Source: CADEDH01 sp963732695 (GTDB lineage: Bacteria; Actinomycetota; Acidimicrobiia; Acidimicrobiales; SZUA-35). From it: a stretch of DNA of 64,000 nucleotides. Each line of letters starts with the position of its first letter. Positions within the stretch are counted from its first letter, which is position 1. The position numbers and the translations under genes are program-made. Below, piece after piece: positions 1 to 8,541 of the stretch. The notes under the pieces were generated by a model, which had not been told where the DNA came from, made no database searches, and worked only from the letters and a program-made list of their open reading frames with translations. The stretch spans positions 124,001 to 188,000 of the forward strand of contig CAVTAP010000025.1 in NCBI GenBank assembly GCA_963732695.1. The letters are read 5' to 3'.

Positions 1-304
1 GCCGTGGTGCTGCGGACGCTGGGGGCCGACGGGGTGGAGGCCTTCCTGGCCGGGGGCGGCTACCTGCGGGTGGCCTCGCCGGCGGTGGAAATGGTCGACG
101 CCGTGGGCGCCGGTGACGCCTTCTGCGGCGCCGTGCTGTGCCGGCTGTGGGAGCGGGGCGTGGTCGAGCCGGCCCGCCCTCGACGCCCTCGACCTCGACG
201 ACTGGGGCTCGATCCTGGCCTTCGCCACCCGGGTGGCGTCGATCACGGTGGGCCGGCTGGGCGCCGACCCACCCCGTCGATCCGAGCTCGAGCTGGCAAA
301 GTAG
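1..304 (+). CDS. PfkB-family sugar kinase, C-terminal part, frameshifted
   Basis: The window opens inside this gene, so the N-terminus is missing. The reading frame beginning at the window edge carries DAVGAGDAFCGA, the PfkB signature 2 in which the GAGD aspartate is the catalytic base of ribokinase-type kinases. At about 165-180 the sensible sequence moves to the next frame (ALDALDLDDWGSILAFA, then VASITVGRLGADPP) and ends at TAG 302-304. Both halves look like one normal PfkB tail, so a one-base change divides them. I cannot tell whether it is a real mutation or a consensus error. The substrate (fructose, ribose or another sugar) cannot be read from this fragment. The stop codon lies inside a long hairpin shared with the convergent aconitase gene. 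Confidence 0.8.
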   Translation, partial: PWCCGRWGPTGWRPSWPGAATCGWPRRRWKWSTPWAPVTPSAAPCCAGCGSGAWSSRPALDALDLDDWGSILAFATRVASITVGRLGADPPRRSELELAK

Positions 305-341
305 GAGCCTGAGCGGCGCTGGGCGCGGCTCAGGCTCCTAC
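301..341. terminator. Bidirectional hairpin between convergent genes
   Basis: A 14-base arm (GTAGGAGCCTGAGC) pairs perfectly with its complement at 328-341, and the interior GGCGC/GCGC can extend the stem. It occupies the gap between the PfkB stop, which it contains, and the aconitase stop at 358, so it can end transcription from both sides. There is no U-tract. Its core recurs nearly unchanged at 54423-54459, also between convergent genes. Confidence 0.75.
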
Positions 342-357
342 TTTCGGAGCGGTGGGC

Positions 358-2655
358 TCAGCTCCGCTGCTGCTCCTCGACCTGCTTGCGGATGAGGGAC
401 AGGGCCGAGCCGGCCTTGAACCACTCGATCTGCTCGGGGCTGAACGTGTGGTTGGCCTCGAAGGTCCACACGTTGCCGTCGGGCTGGGTGACCGAGATCG
501 TGAGCGGCTTGCCCGGGGCCAGGTCGGCCAGGCCGATGGTGCCCAGGCGGTCGTCCTCGCCGATCTTGTCGTAGACGGCGGGGTCGGCGAAGGTGCAGGG
601 CACGATGCCCTGCTTCTTCAGGTTGGTCTCGTGGATCCGGGCGAACGAGCGGGCGATGATCAGCACCCCGCCCCGGAACCGGGGCTCCATGGCGGCGTGC
701 TCCCGGGAGGAGCCCTCGCCCATGTTCTCGTCGCCGATCACGGCCCACGGCTGGCCGGCCTCGTGGTAGGCCTTGGCGATGTCGGGGAAGCTGGCCCGCT
801 CGCCGTTGATCTGGTTCTTGCCCATCCCCACGATGCCCTCGTTGAAGGCGCTGACCGCCCCCAGGTAGAGGTTGCCGGAGATGTTCTCCAGATGGCCCCG
901 GTACTTGAGCCAGGGACCGGCCATCGAGATGTGGTCGGTGGTGAACTTGCCCTGGGCCTTGACCAGCACCGGCAGGTTGGCGAAGTCCTTGCCGTCCCAC
1001 GGCTTGAACGGCGCCAGAAGCTGGAGCCGGTCGCTGTTCGGGTCGACCTGGACCGTGAGCGACGAGCCGTCCTCGGGCGGGGCGATGAAGCCGCTCTCGC
1101 CGGCGTCGAAGCCCTGGGGCGGCAGCTCGACGCCCACCGGCACGTCGAGGCGGACCTCGGTGCCGTCGGGGGCGGTGAGGGTGTCGTTCAGCGGGTCGAA
1201 GTCCACCGTGCCGGCCAGGGCCAGGGCCATCACCGTCTCGGGGGAGGTGACGAAGGCCAGGGTGGCGCCGTCGCCGTCGTTGCGCTTGGGGAAGTTGCGG
1301 TTGTAGGAGGTGACGATGGTGTTGGCCTCGCCGGGCTGGCGTTCGGCCGAGCGGTCCCACTGGCCGATGCAGGGGCCGCAGGCGTTGGCCAGCACGGTCA
1401 CGTCGGCCCCCAGGGCCTCGAAGTCGGCCAGGAGGCCGTCGCGGGCGATCGTGGCCCGCACCTGCTCCGAGCCGGGGGTGATCATCAGCTTGGTCTTCAC
1501 CTGGAGACCGGCGGCGGCGGCCTGGCGGGCGATGGAGGCGGCCCGGGTGATGTCCTCGTAGGAGGAGTTGGTGCAGCTGCCGATGAGGGCGGCGCTGATC
1601 TCCAGCGGCCAGTTGTTGGCCTTGGCCTCGGCTCCCAGGGCCGACACCTCGCGGGCCAGGTCGGGGGTGTGGGGCCCGTTGATGTGGGGCCGCAGGGTGT
1701 TGAGGTCGATCTCGACCACCCGGTCGTAGAAGCGGCCAGGGTCGGCCAGCACCTCGTCGTCGGACCGGAGGTGGTGGGCCACCCGGGTGGCGGCGTCGGC
1801 CGTGCTCTCCCGGCCGGTGGCCTTCAGGTAGCGGGCCATGGCGTCGTCGTAGCCGAAGACGCTGGTGGTGGCGCCGATCTCGGCCCCCATGTTGCAGATC
1901 GTGGCCTTGCCGGTGGCCGACAGGCTGTTGGCCCCGGGGCCGAAGTACTCGACGATGGCACCGGTGCCGCCCTCCACGGTGAGGATCTCGGCCACCTTGA
2001 GGATCACGTCCTTGGAGGCCGACCACCCGTTCAGCTCGCCCGTGAGGTGGACGCCGATCATCTTGGGCCAGCGCACGTTCCACGGGAACCCGGTCATCAC
2101 GTCCACGGCGTCGGCCCCGCCCACACCGATGGCGATCATGCCCAGGCCGCCGGCGTTGGGGGTGTGGCTGTCGGTGCCGATCATCATCCCGCCGGGAAAG
2201 GCGTAGTGCTCCAGCACCACCTGGTGGATGATGCCGCTGCCGGGCTTCCAGAACCCGCCCCCGTACTTGGCCGACACCGACTCCAGGAACGTGTAGACCT
2301 CCTCGTTGGAGTCGAGCGCGGCCAGCAGGTCCTTCTTGCCGTCGTCGCGGGCCTGGATCAGGTGGTCGCAGTGGGTGGTGGTGGGCACCCGCACGGCGGG
2401 CAGGCCGGCCGTGGTGAACTGCAGCCAGGCCATCTGGGCCGTTGCGTCCTGCATGGCCACCCGGTCGGGCCGGAAGTCGACGTAGCTCTTGCCCCGCTCC
2501 ACCTCGGCGTCGGCTGCGTCGAGGTGGTTGCCGAGGATCTTCTCGGCCAGGGTGAGCGGTCTGCCGAGGCGGGACCGCAGCCCGCCGACCCGCTCATCGA
2601 GCGTGGCGTAAACAGCTTCGATCAGCTCGATGGGGGATTCGGGTCCGACGGCCAT
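358..2655 (-). CDS. acn: Aconitate hydratase, mitochondrial-type
   Basis: This 765-residue protein would interconvert citrate and isocitrate in the cytoplasmic TCA cycle through a [4Fe-4S] cluster. The cluster cysteines are C361 (SCTNSS) plus C426 and C429 (ACGPCIG), with spacing like mammalian mitochondrial aconitase. THCDHLIQA, GTDSHTPNAGGLG and GEGSSREHAAMEPR are the usual substrate-site motifs. Length and the string TTDHISMAGPWLKYRGHLEN place it in the mitochondrial-like (about 750 residue) family rather than the roughly 900-residue AcnA usual in actinobacteria. ATG 2655 is chosen because GAGGAG at 2665-2670 sits 9 bases upstream; the open frame continues further upstream without typical sequence. 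It is transcribed alone and converges on the PfkB gene. Confidence 0.96.
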   Translation of the reverse strand: MAVGPESPIELIEAVYATLDERVGGLRSRLGRPLTLAEKILGNHLDAADAEVERGKSYVDFRPDRVAMQDATAQMAWLQFTTAGLPAVRVPTTTHCDHLIQARDDGKKDLLAALDSNEEVYTFLESVSAKYGGGFWKPGSGIIHQVVLEHYAFPGGMMIGTDSHTPNAGGLGMIAIGVGGADAVDVMTGFPWNVRWPKMIGVHLTGELNGWSASKDVILKVAEILTVEGGTGAIVEYFGPGANSLSATGKATICNMGAEIGATTSVFGYDDAMARYLKATGRESTADAATRVAHHLRSDDEVLADPGRFYDRVVEIDLNTLRPHINGPHTPDLAREVSALGAEAKANNWPLEISAALIGSCTNSSYEDITRAASIARQAAAAGLQVKTKLMITPGSEQVRATIARDGLLADFEALGADVTVLANACGPCIGQWDRSAERQPGEANTIVTSYNRNFPKRNDGDGATLAFVTSPETVMALALAGTVDFDPLNDTLTAPDGTEVRLDVPVGVELPPQGFDAGESGFIAPPEDGSSLTVQVDPNSDRLQLLAPFKPWDGKDFANLPVLVKAQGKFTTDHISMAGPWLKYRGHLENISGNLYLGAVSAFNEGIVGMGKNQINGERASFPDIAKAYHEAGQPWAVIGDENMGEGSSREHAAMEPRFRGGVLIIARSFARIHETNLKKQGIVPCTFADPAVYDKIGEDDRLGTIGLADLAPGKPLTISVTQPDGNVWTFEANHTFSPEQIEWFKAGSALSLIRKQVEEQQRS

Positions 2656-2753
2656 GGCGTTCAACTCCTCGAGTGCGATTTTCAGCGCCAACTCTAGGGG
2701 GAATGTCCGCGCGACCTGGATCTGAAGCGGCACCAAACGCGGGACGGGGCCCG

Positions 2754-3659
2754 TCAGCGGGGCAGTTTGGCCGCCCGGGCCGTCAGCAGCTGCTCCAGGC
2801 GGGCCGGATCGGCCGTGGCCGGCGTCGCTTCCAGGGTGGTGACGAGGTCGCCCACCTGGTCCACGTACACCTGGATCTCGGCCGACGAGCCGACGGTGTC
2901 GACCTGCTCCACGATGAGGGCACCGGCCTTCGTCCGTTCCGCCGACGTGATCGTGACGGCGGCCGGCAGGGCGCCGGAGACGGTGTAGTTCGTGCAGGCC
3001 CGCGCGTTCGCCACCATCTGGTCGATGACGGCCGAGGCGGCCTCGGCCGAGGTGAACACGGTGGCGGTGGACGCGACGATGCCTTCGGGCAGGAGCGGGT
3101 TCGTGGTCAGCACCCGCTTGGCCGCTCCGCCGGCCTGGGACCGGTCGAGGGCCCGGTTGCAGTAGGCGTAGTCGGACAACGGATGGTCGGCGTCCTGGCC
3201 CGAGGTGTAGGTCGAGTCGTCCAGGGCGAGGGCGATGCCGCCCAGATCGGCCTCGGTGATCAGGGCGGAGGCCAGGAGGGAGGGATCGATCAGACTCCCC
3301 GTGCCGGCGGTGGGGGCGGTGCTGGCCGTCGGCGCCGTGCTGGCGGTGGCGGTCGCCTCGGTGGTGCCGGTGCCGAGGGATGACCCGGTGTTGCCGGCCG
3401 GCGTCGAGCCGTCGGGACCGGCGGGCGCCGACACCGCCTCGCCGATGGCGGTGCCCTCGACGTTGGCGCCACTGTTTCCCCTGGTCAGGGCCCATAGCCC
3501 GACGGCCACCACCAGCAGGCCGACCACCACGGCGGCGGCGAACAGGGATCGGCGGCGCTCGCCCGCCGCCGGGTCGGCGGGGACGGAAGGGGTCTGGTTG
3601 CCCGGCGCCGCGCTCACCGGGCCCGACGATAGCGGCCCGGCTGCCGGGGCGGGCCTCAC
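2754..3659 (-). CDS. Membrane-anchored extracellular sensor-like protein
   Basis: This is a 301-residue protein with a short cytoplasmic Pro/Ala-rich N-terminus, a basic ERRR patch and one membrane segment at about residues 38-58 (FAAAVVVGLLVVAVGLWAL). A Thr/Ala/Ser/Gly linker follows with a TASTAPTAS-type repeat, then a globular domain of about 170 residues holding two cysteines (AYCNRAL and ARACTNY). The domain's rhythm resembles the PknH C-terminal / LppH-type sensor fold of actinobacteria, but the match is by eye only. The start is GTG 3659 without a clear ribosome site, and a later in-frame start is possible. Neighbours on both sides are unrelated in function. No ligand can be inferred. 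Confidence 0.72.
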   Translation of the reverse strand: MRPAPAAGPLSSGPVSAAPGNQTPSVPADPAAGERRRSLFAAAVVVGLLVVAVGLWALTRGNSGANVEGTAIGEAVSAPAGPDGSTPAGNTGSSLGTGTTEATATASTAPTASTAPTAGTGSLIDPSLLASALITEADLGGIALALDDSTYTSGQDADHPLSDYAYCNRALDRSQAGGAAKRVLTTNPLLPEGIVASTATVFTSAEAASAVIDQMVANARACTNYTVSGALPAAVTITSAERTKAGALIVEQVDTVGSSAEIQVYVDQVGDLVTTLEATPATADPARLEQLLTARAAKLPR

Positions 3660-3737
3660 CGTCAGCCGGGCTCCGCCGTCAGTCGGGCTCCCCGTGGGGC
3701 CGGCTCAAGCCGGGGCGGGGCCGGCCGACGGAACCGC

Positions 3738-5123
3738 ATGGCACCCCGCTCCAACCGGCCACGGGCCCGGGCCTCCCGCTCCCGCTGGCGCCCGGTCACC
3801 GCTGTCGCCGCCGGATCGGTGCTGGTGGCGGTCACCGTGGCCGCCTCGGCGGTGGCCGCCATCACCCTGGGGGGTGTGCGGATCGCCGGCTTCGGGCCCG
3901 ACGAGCTGGCCTCCCTGCTGGGCTCGGAGGGCGACGGCAGCGGGTTGGCGGCCGGGGCCGACCCCACGAGCACCACCGGCCGGGTCCTGGCGACGGCCGG
4001 CGCCACCGTGGCCGCCCCTCCGGCCGAGCTGGCCTTCGACGGCACCGCCGGCGAGGCGTCGGCCGCCCCGACCCCCGCCCCGACCGTGTCCCCCGCCCGG
4101 TCCGTATCCACCTCGGGGGCCACGGGCCCCGCCACCACCGTGGCCGCCGGCCCGTCGGCCGTCGACCCCGACGCCGTGTACAAGGGGCTCGTAGGCCGGC
4201 TGGGTCTCGACGACCCGGTGGCCACCCCGGTGGCCGCCGCCCCGGCGGCGGGGCCCGGTGTGCAGCCGTTGACCGGGCTGCCCGGACCGGTGCCCGACCG
4301 GCCGGCGGCGGTGGTGAAGATCGACAACTCGCCCAAGGCCCGGCCCCAGGTGGGCCTGGAGCAGGCCGACATCGTGGTGGAGGAGGAGGTGGAGGGCGGG
4401 GTGACCCGCCTGGCCGCCGTGTTCCACAGCCAGGGGGGCGTGGTGGGCCCGGTGCGCTCGGGGCGCACCACCGACATCCCGGTGCTCGACGGCCTGGGCT
4501 CGCCCCTGCTCGTCTACTCGGGGGCCAACCAGGTGATCGATGCCCTGCTGGTGCGTCAGGCCGGCGGTGCAGAACCGCAGCGCCGAGCGGACCTCGGGCT
4601 ACTGGCGGGAACGGGCCCGCAAGGCGCCGTCGAACCTGTTCACCGACCTGGGTGCCCAGTGGGCGTCGGCCACCGGCGGCCCGCCTCCGGCCCAGTTCGC
4701 CTACCGGGGGGCGGGGAGGCTCCGGCTGGCGGCCAGCCGGCCGCCAGCTTCGCCGTCACCTACCGGGCCAACCGGGTGTCGTGGGCCTGGAACGGCGAGC
4801 TGTGGGCCCGCAGCCAGGGCGGCGCCCCTCATGTGGTGGCGGCCGGGGGGCAGCTGGCCGTGGCCAACGTGGTGGTGGTCGAGACGGCCAAGCTCGACAC
4901 CGGCATGGTCGACACCTCCGGAGCCCGGGTGCCCGAGTTCGCCTTCGTGGGCGCCGGCCCGGCCACCGTGTTCACCGGTGGTCGGCGCATCGCCGCCACC
5001 TGGACCCGTCCCACCCTGCGCAGCGCCGTCACGCTCACCGCGGCCGACGGCTCCGTGGTCGGGCTCACCCCCGGCCGGACCTGGGTGGAGGTAGTCGAAG
5101 CCGGCGCCGGCCAGCTCCGCTGA
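3738..5123 (+). CDS. DUF3048 (YerB-like) anchored protein, two frame changes
   Basis: The N-terminus (MAPRSNRPRARASRSR, then a hydrophobic stretch to about residue 45) is a membrane anchor, followed by a long Ala/Thr/Pro linker. The DUF3048 domain starts near VQPLTGLPG and carries the typical RPAAVVKIDNS, VVEEEVEGGVTRLAAVFHS and VGPVRSGRTTD strings. Around 4560 the family sequence moves to the next frame (RTSGYWRERARKAPSNLFTD). It returns to the first frame near 4710-4720, inside a run of Gs (CGGGGGGCGGGGAGG), and continues as SFAVTYRANRVSW to the stop at 5123. Two compensating one-base changes explain this and the second is at a homopolymer, so a consensus error is likely. Function is unknown; Bacillus YerB is a putative lipoprotein. 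Confidence 0.8.
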   Translation: MAPRSNRPRARASRSRWRPVTAVAAGSVLVAVTVAASAVAAITLGGVRIAGFGPDELASLLGSEGDGSGLAAGADPTSTTGRVLATAGATVAAPPAELAFDGTAGEASAAPTPAPTVSPARSVSTSGATGPATTVAAGPSAVDPDAVYKGLVGRLGLDDPVATPVAAAPAAGPGVQPLTGLPGPVPDRPAAVVKIDNSPKARPQVGLEQADIVVEEEVEGGVTRLAAVFHSQGGVVGPVRSGRTTDIPVLDGLGSPLLVYSGANQVIDALLVRQAGGAEPQRRADLGLLAGTGPQGAVEPVHRPGCPVGVGHRRPASGPVRLPGGGEAPAGGQPAASFAVTYRANRVSWAWNGELWARSQGGAPHVVAAGGQLAVANVVVVETAKLDTGMVDTSGARVPEFAFVGAGPATVFTGGRRIAATWTRPTLRSAVTLTAADGSVVGLTPGRTWVEVVEAGAGQLR

Positions 5124-5144
5124 GTGCCGACCCGCTCCGCTGAG
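5114..5144. repeat. Direct repeat duplicating the DUF3048 gene end
   Basis: GCTCCGCTGAG at 5114-5124 contains the last two sense codons and TGA of the preceding gene, and is repeated at 5134-5144, a period of 20 bases. The duplicate lies wholly after the real stop. It is the same kind of stop-codon duplication seen near 38705, 52644 and 58452. Confidence 0.7.
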
Positions 5145-5148
5145 CCCC

Positions 5149-5263
5149 CGAACTGCGCGACGGAAATCGCGCCCCCCGCCCGTTCTGCGTCGCGAACCCG
5201 CCGATTTCCGCAGACAATGTCACGCAGTTCGTCGGCGTGCCGCGGTTTACGTCGCGCAGTTCG
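5149..5263. repeat. Extragenic palindrome with CGAAC arms
   Basis: CGAACTGCGCGAC (5149-5161), followed by GGAAATCG, has two inverted partners. One is 5202-5231 (CGATTTCC, then GTCACGCAGTTCG). The other is 5241-5263, the reverse complement of 5149-5171 with three differences. The block can fold into alternative long hairpins and fills the gap before the secreted-protein gene. Related structures occur at 11657, 43244, 45794 and 49001. Confidence 0.7.
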
Positions 5264-5311
5264 AGCTCGGAGGGGCGCTTGATTCGGGGCGACGGGGGCC
5301 GATGGGAGGCC

Positions 5312-5844
5312 ATGAACCTGCCCCGCCCCCACCTGGGTCGGCTCACCGTTGCCGCCGCGCTCGCTGTCGCCTTGCCCGTGGCCGCGGTGGCCTGGAGCCT
5401 CGGCGGTCCGTCCGGCCGATCCAACCGCCAACGTCGCCCCCGACGCGCTGGCCGCACGCTGCCGCCTCGTCGTCGCCATCGACCACCGTGCCCGCCCCCG
5501 CCGCCCCGTCGTCGAGCGCCGCCCCAACCGCAGACGCTGGGCGACGACGCCGTGCTCGACGACCTGTGGCACCGCTGCGAGCAGGGGAGCGGCGCCGCCT
5601 GCGACCAGCTCTTCGAGCAGGCCCCGCTGAACAGCGCCTACGAGTCGTTCGGGCTCAGCTGCGGCAACCGGCCCGACGTGCTGCGCTGCGGCCAGGAGAT
5701 GGACCAGCCGTCCACCACCGTGCCCCCGCCCACCCTGCCGACGCCGATGTCGGTCCCGTCGACCGTGCCGCCGATCACCGCCCCGGCCCCACCCGCCGGT
5801 GAAGCCGGCCCGGCCCCGTCGCCGACACCAACCTCGCCGGCTGA
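5312..5844 (+). CDS. Small secreted Cys-containing protein, frame-disrupted
   Basis: ATG 5312 opens a clear export signal (MNLPRPHLGRLTVAAALAVA, then LPVAAVAW). After GGPSG the plausible coding sequence steps through all three frames between about 5405 and 5535: ADPTANVAPDAL, then AAASSSPSTTVPAPAAPSSS, then TLGDDAVLDDLWHRCEQGSG. It continues as AACDQLFEQAPLNSAYESFG with cysteines spaced like a short motif common in exported actinobacterial proteins (a D-DLW-C-G-ACD-LF pattern). A Pro/Thr-rich tail follows. The 3' end is uncertain, because the open frame runs on over the opposite gene and 5844 is only the nearest stop in another frame. No function is assigned. Several indels, or a low-complexity linker with consensus errors, are needed. 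Confidence 0.45.
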
Positions 5845-5862
5845 CGCCCCCCGCCGGCCGCC

Positions 5863-5967
5863 GTTCCCGGTGCGCCTGGCCCCACCGCCGGTGCCCTGTG
5901 CACCAGGGTCGGGCTGGCCCGGTTCCCGGTGCGGGAGGCGCCACCGGCGGCGCCCTGGGCACCGGGA
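5863..5967. repeat. Diverged 59-bp tandem duplication at the PlsC gene end
   Basis: GTTCCCGGTGCG at 5863-5874 recurs at 5922-5933. The following CCACCG..GCCCTG..CACC..GG pattern also recurs, giving two imperfect copies with a 59-base period. The second copy reaches the stop codon of the opposite-strand acyltransferase gene (5968-5970). Confidence 0.55.
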
Positions 5968-6870
5968 TCAGAGGTTGGGCCAGCGCTTCTCGGTGGCGGG
6001 CCGGCGGCGTTCGCCGGGCTTGGGTCCCAGCGCCCAGCGGCGGCGCCAGGCGCCGACCTCGGGGCCACTGAGCTCGGCGGTGTTCTTGCGGGCGGCGTTG
6101 CGTCGGGCCTCCCACCAGCCCTGGGAGAACTCGTCGGCCAGGATGTCGATCTGGGCCTGGATGCGGGTGGCGAAGTGGCGCACGTCCTCGCCCTCGGCGA
6201 TCTTCATCGGCCGCCCGAACACCACGGCGGTCGACGCCCGGCGGGGCCAGTTCTGCCCCTTGGGCAGCACCCGGCCGGTGCCGTCGATGTACACCGGCAC
6301 CACCGGGGCCCCGGTGCGCTGGCTCACGAACGCCGCCCCCGGGCGGTGGGGTCGGCCCCAGCCGTCGGGGCTGCGCCCGCCCTCGGGGAAGATCAGCAGG
6401 TTGCGGCCCTTGTCGATCATCTTGACCGTGTTGGCGATCGACAGCTTCGACAGTCGCTGGCGCTCGATGGGAATGGCCCCGATGAACAGAGCCGAGGCCG
6501 CCGCCACCAGCCGGTTGGGGAAGAAGTAGTCGGCCCCCGCCGCGATCACGAGGTTGCGCCGCAGGTGGGCCGGGATGGTGGCCAGCAGCAGCGTGGTGTC
6601 GGCGTGGCTGTGATGGTTGGCGGCGAACAGCACCGGGCCGTCGACGTCGTCGAGGCGGTCGGCCCCCACCACCTTGGGCGAGCCGTAGATGCTGATGGCG
6701 GGCTTCATGAACCCCCACACGCTGGCCCGGCGCACCACCTTGGCCGCCGGCGAATGGGCCCATTCGATGTCGTAGTAGACACCGGTGGTCTGGGGCCGCT
6801 CCCGTTTCTGCAGCCCTCGGGGGGCGGTGGGCGGGTCGGTCACGAAGCGGATCCAGCGGAGCAGGGACAC
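5968..6870 (-). CDS. PlsC-like lysophospholipid acyltransferase
   Basis: This 300-residue protein belongs to the glycerolipid acyltransferase (PlsC, LPLAT) family, which moves an acyl chain from acyl-CoA or acyl-ACP to a lysolipid hydroxyl at the inner membrane. The catalytic H-x4-D is seen in NHHSHADT, and the substrate motif as LIFPEGGRSPDG, with a typical PVVPVYIDGTG strand after it. The basic C-terminal tail (WRRRWALGPKPGERRRPATE) is unusual but fits membrane contact. The start is GTG 6870, 19 bases after the stop of the LarA-like gene, so it is probably the third gene of the acyl-reductase operon. The lipid product is not predictable from sequence. Confidence 0.88.
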   Translation of the reverse strand: MSLLRWIRFVTDPPTAPRGLQKRERPQTTGVYYDIEWAHSPAAKVVRRASVWGFMKPAISIYGSPKVVGADRLDDVDGPVLFAANHHSHADTTLLLATIPAHLRRNLVIAAGADYFFPNRLVAAASALFIGAIPIERQRLSKLSIANTVKMIDKGRNLLIFPEGGRSPDGWGRPHRPGAAFVSQRTGAPVVPVYIDGTGRVLPKGQNWPRRASTAVVFGRPMKIAEGEDVRHFATRIQAQIDILADEFSQGWWEARRNAARKNTAELSGPEVGAWRRRWALGPKPGERRRPATEKRWPNL

Positions 6871-6889
6871 GGTGATCGCTCCTCCCCGC

Positions 6890-8504
6890 TCAGCTCACGT
6901 CGGCCATGAGGATCGGCGGGTTGTGGAGATGGGTGACGGTGGGCCGGGGCCCCACCACGTCGCTCGCCATCTCCAGGGCGTCCTGCAGGGTGGAGGCCGG
7001 CTTGAACCCGAGCCGGCGCACCGCCCGGGGGTCGCCGCCCACCACGATGATCTGGCCCAGGTACTCCATGGCGTGCGCGCCCCAGTACCACATGTAGAAC
7101 GGATGCACGCCGTGGTAGGCGTAGCTCGTGCGGTACAGGTGGCGGTACCACTCGTCCTCGGCGAACTGCTTCTCGTACTTCTGCTCGATCTCCACCGGGT
7201 CGGTGGTGTCGGCCAGCACCTGCTCGAAGAAGTCGATGTAGCTCGGGTGGTGGACCGGGTGGAACTCCCACGGCGTGGGGTGGCTCATGATCAGCACGCC
7301 TCCCTCCCGTCACCACGGGCTTACCCCGGTAGAGGTTGAAGAAGTACCCCAGGCCCTGCACCATCACCAGGATCGGGTTCATGATCGAGTTGACGTTGTA
7401 GGGGCAGAGGTAGGGGAGCCCCATGGTCACGATGTCGGTCTGGCCCTCCACCGGCACCAGGTGCTGGCGGTACACCATCTCGGTGGTCTTGCGGTGCACG
7501 GCCTCCACCTCGCCGGCCTGCACCGAGGTCAACTCGTAGGGTGAGCGCCAGGAGTGGAAGAACCGGCGCTTGGCCGGGCCCGTCATCGTCTTGAGGCCGG
7601 CCTGGACGGCGGCGAACGACGCCCGGTCCTTGAGCGACCACTCCCATTCCCGCTTCTGCAGCATGGCCAACGGGCCGTCGTGGCCGAAGGTGTTGGTGTT
7701 GAGCGTGGTCTCGATCTGGAAGATCCGGGGCCCGTGGTGCTTGATGATCTTGCCCTGGCGCCAGTTCGAGCGGTGCAGCTCGGAGGCGTCCTGGTCCATG
7801 AACGACCGGGACTGGCGCATGGTGGCCACGTTGTGGTGGGCCCGCACTCCGGCGTAGCCCGACAGGCCGGTGGCGGTGCTCTTCCAGCCCCCGTCCATCG
7901 ACACCAGGTTGATGTTCACGTAGATCACGAGGTCCGACTCGGCAGCCCGCTTGTTCATCTGCACCGACTCGCCGTGGTCGGTGGTCCCGAGGATCACCAT
8001 CCCGTCGGGGTCCTCGGCGTCGTGGTTGTACAGCAGGCCGTGGGGGGCGAACGCCTCGTACACCCGGTCGCCCACGGCGTGGCGCAGCTCGGGCTCGGTC
8101 ATCCGCCGGTGCAGGGCCAGGGCGGCGATGATGTGGACGTCGTCCACGCCGGCCTCGGCCGCCAGGTCGAGCACGGCCTCGATGATCCGCTGGCGCACGT
8201 CGGGCCGCTGCATGGGGGGCAGGGGCAGCGACAGGTCGTCGAAGGCGATCGTGAGCTTCATCCCCGGCCGGAGCAGGGCGGGCAGCGGATCGTCGTCGAG
8301 CGGTTCCAGCAAGGCCCGGCGGATGGCCTCGTCGGGGTCGGGCAGGCCGGCCAGTGGCTCGGACGGGTAGATCACCCGGCTCCGGCCCACCGGCAGGCGT
8401 TCCAGGCGGAACCCCTCGCCGTGGTGGAACAGGATCGGCGGCGTCGAGCGGTCGACGTCGAGGACGAAGCCGGGGCGGGGCCGGGGGCGGGCCGTGGAGC
8501 TCAC
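6890..8504 (-). CDS. LarA-like DUF2088 protein, one frame change
   Basis: A protein of about 537 residues resembles the catalytic part of the nickel-dependent lactate racemase LarA (DUF2088). Visible LarA-like landmarks are IAFDDLSLPLPPM (in place of the usual DxTRP), ALALHRRMT, YNHDAED, then DGGWKSTATG. In that last string the lysine matches the position that anchors the nickel pincer cofactor in LarA, while the histidine normally before it is not obvious. After FFNLYRGKPVV (about 7305) the frame changes at a run of Gs on the coding strand, and the sequence continues as SHPTPWEFHPVHHPSYIDFF to the stop at 6890. The start is GTG 8504, 37 bases after the acyl-reductase stop. No larB, larC or larE genes are in the window. 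The true substrate is unknown and a racemase role is not established. Confidence 0.75.
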
Positions 8505-8541
8505 TGGACTGCTTTCTTCTCGGACGGTCGGCGGGTCGGGG

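Noticed and set aside
352..2697. Very long open frame opposite the aconitase gene
   Set aside because: The sequence is His/Gly/Arg-rich low-information translation with no motif; it is the expected shadow of a GC-rich gene, as are similar long frames opposite 8.5-11 kb, 37.8-40.7 kb, 40.8-42.6 kb and 43.3-45.9 kb.
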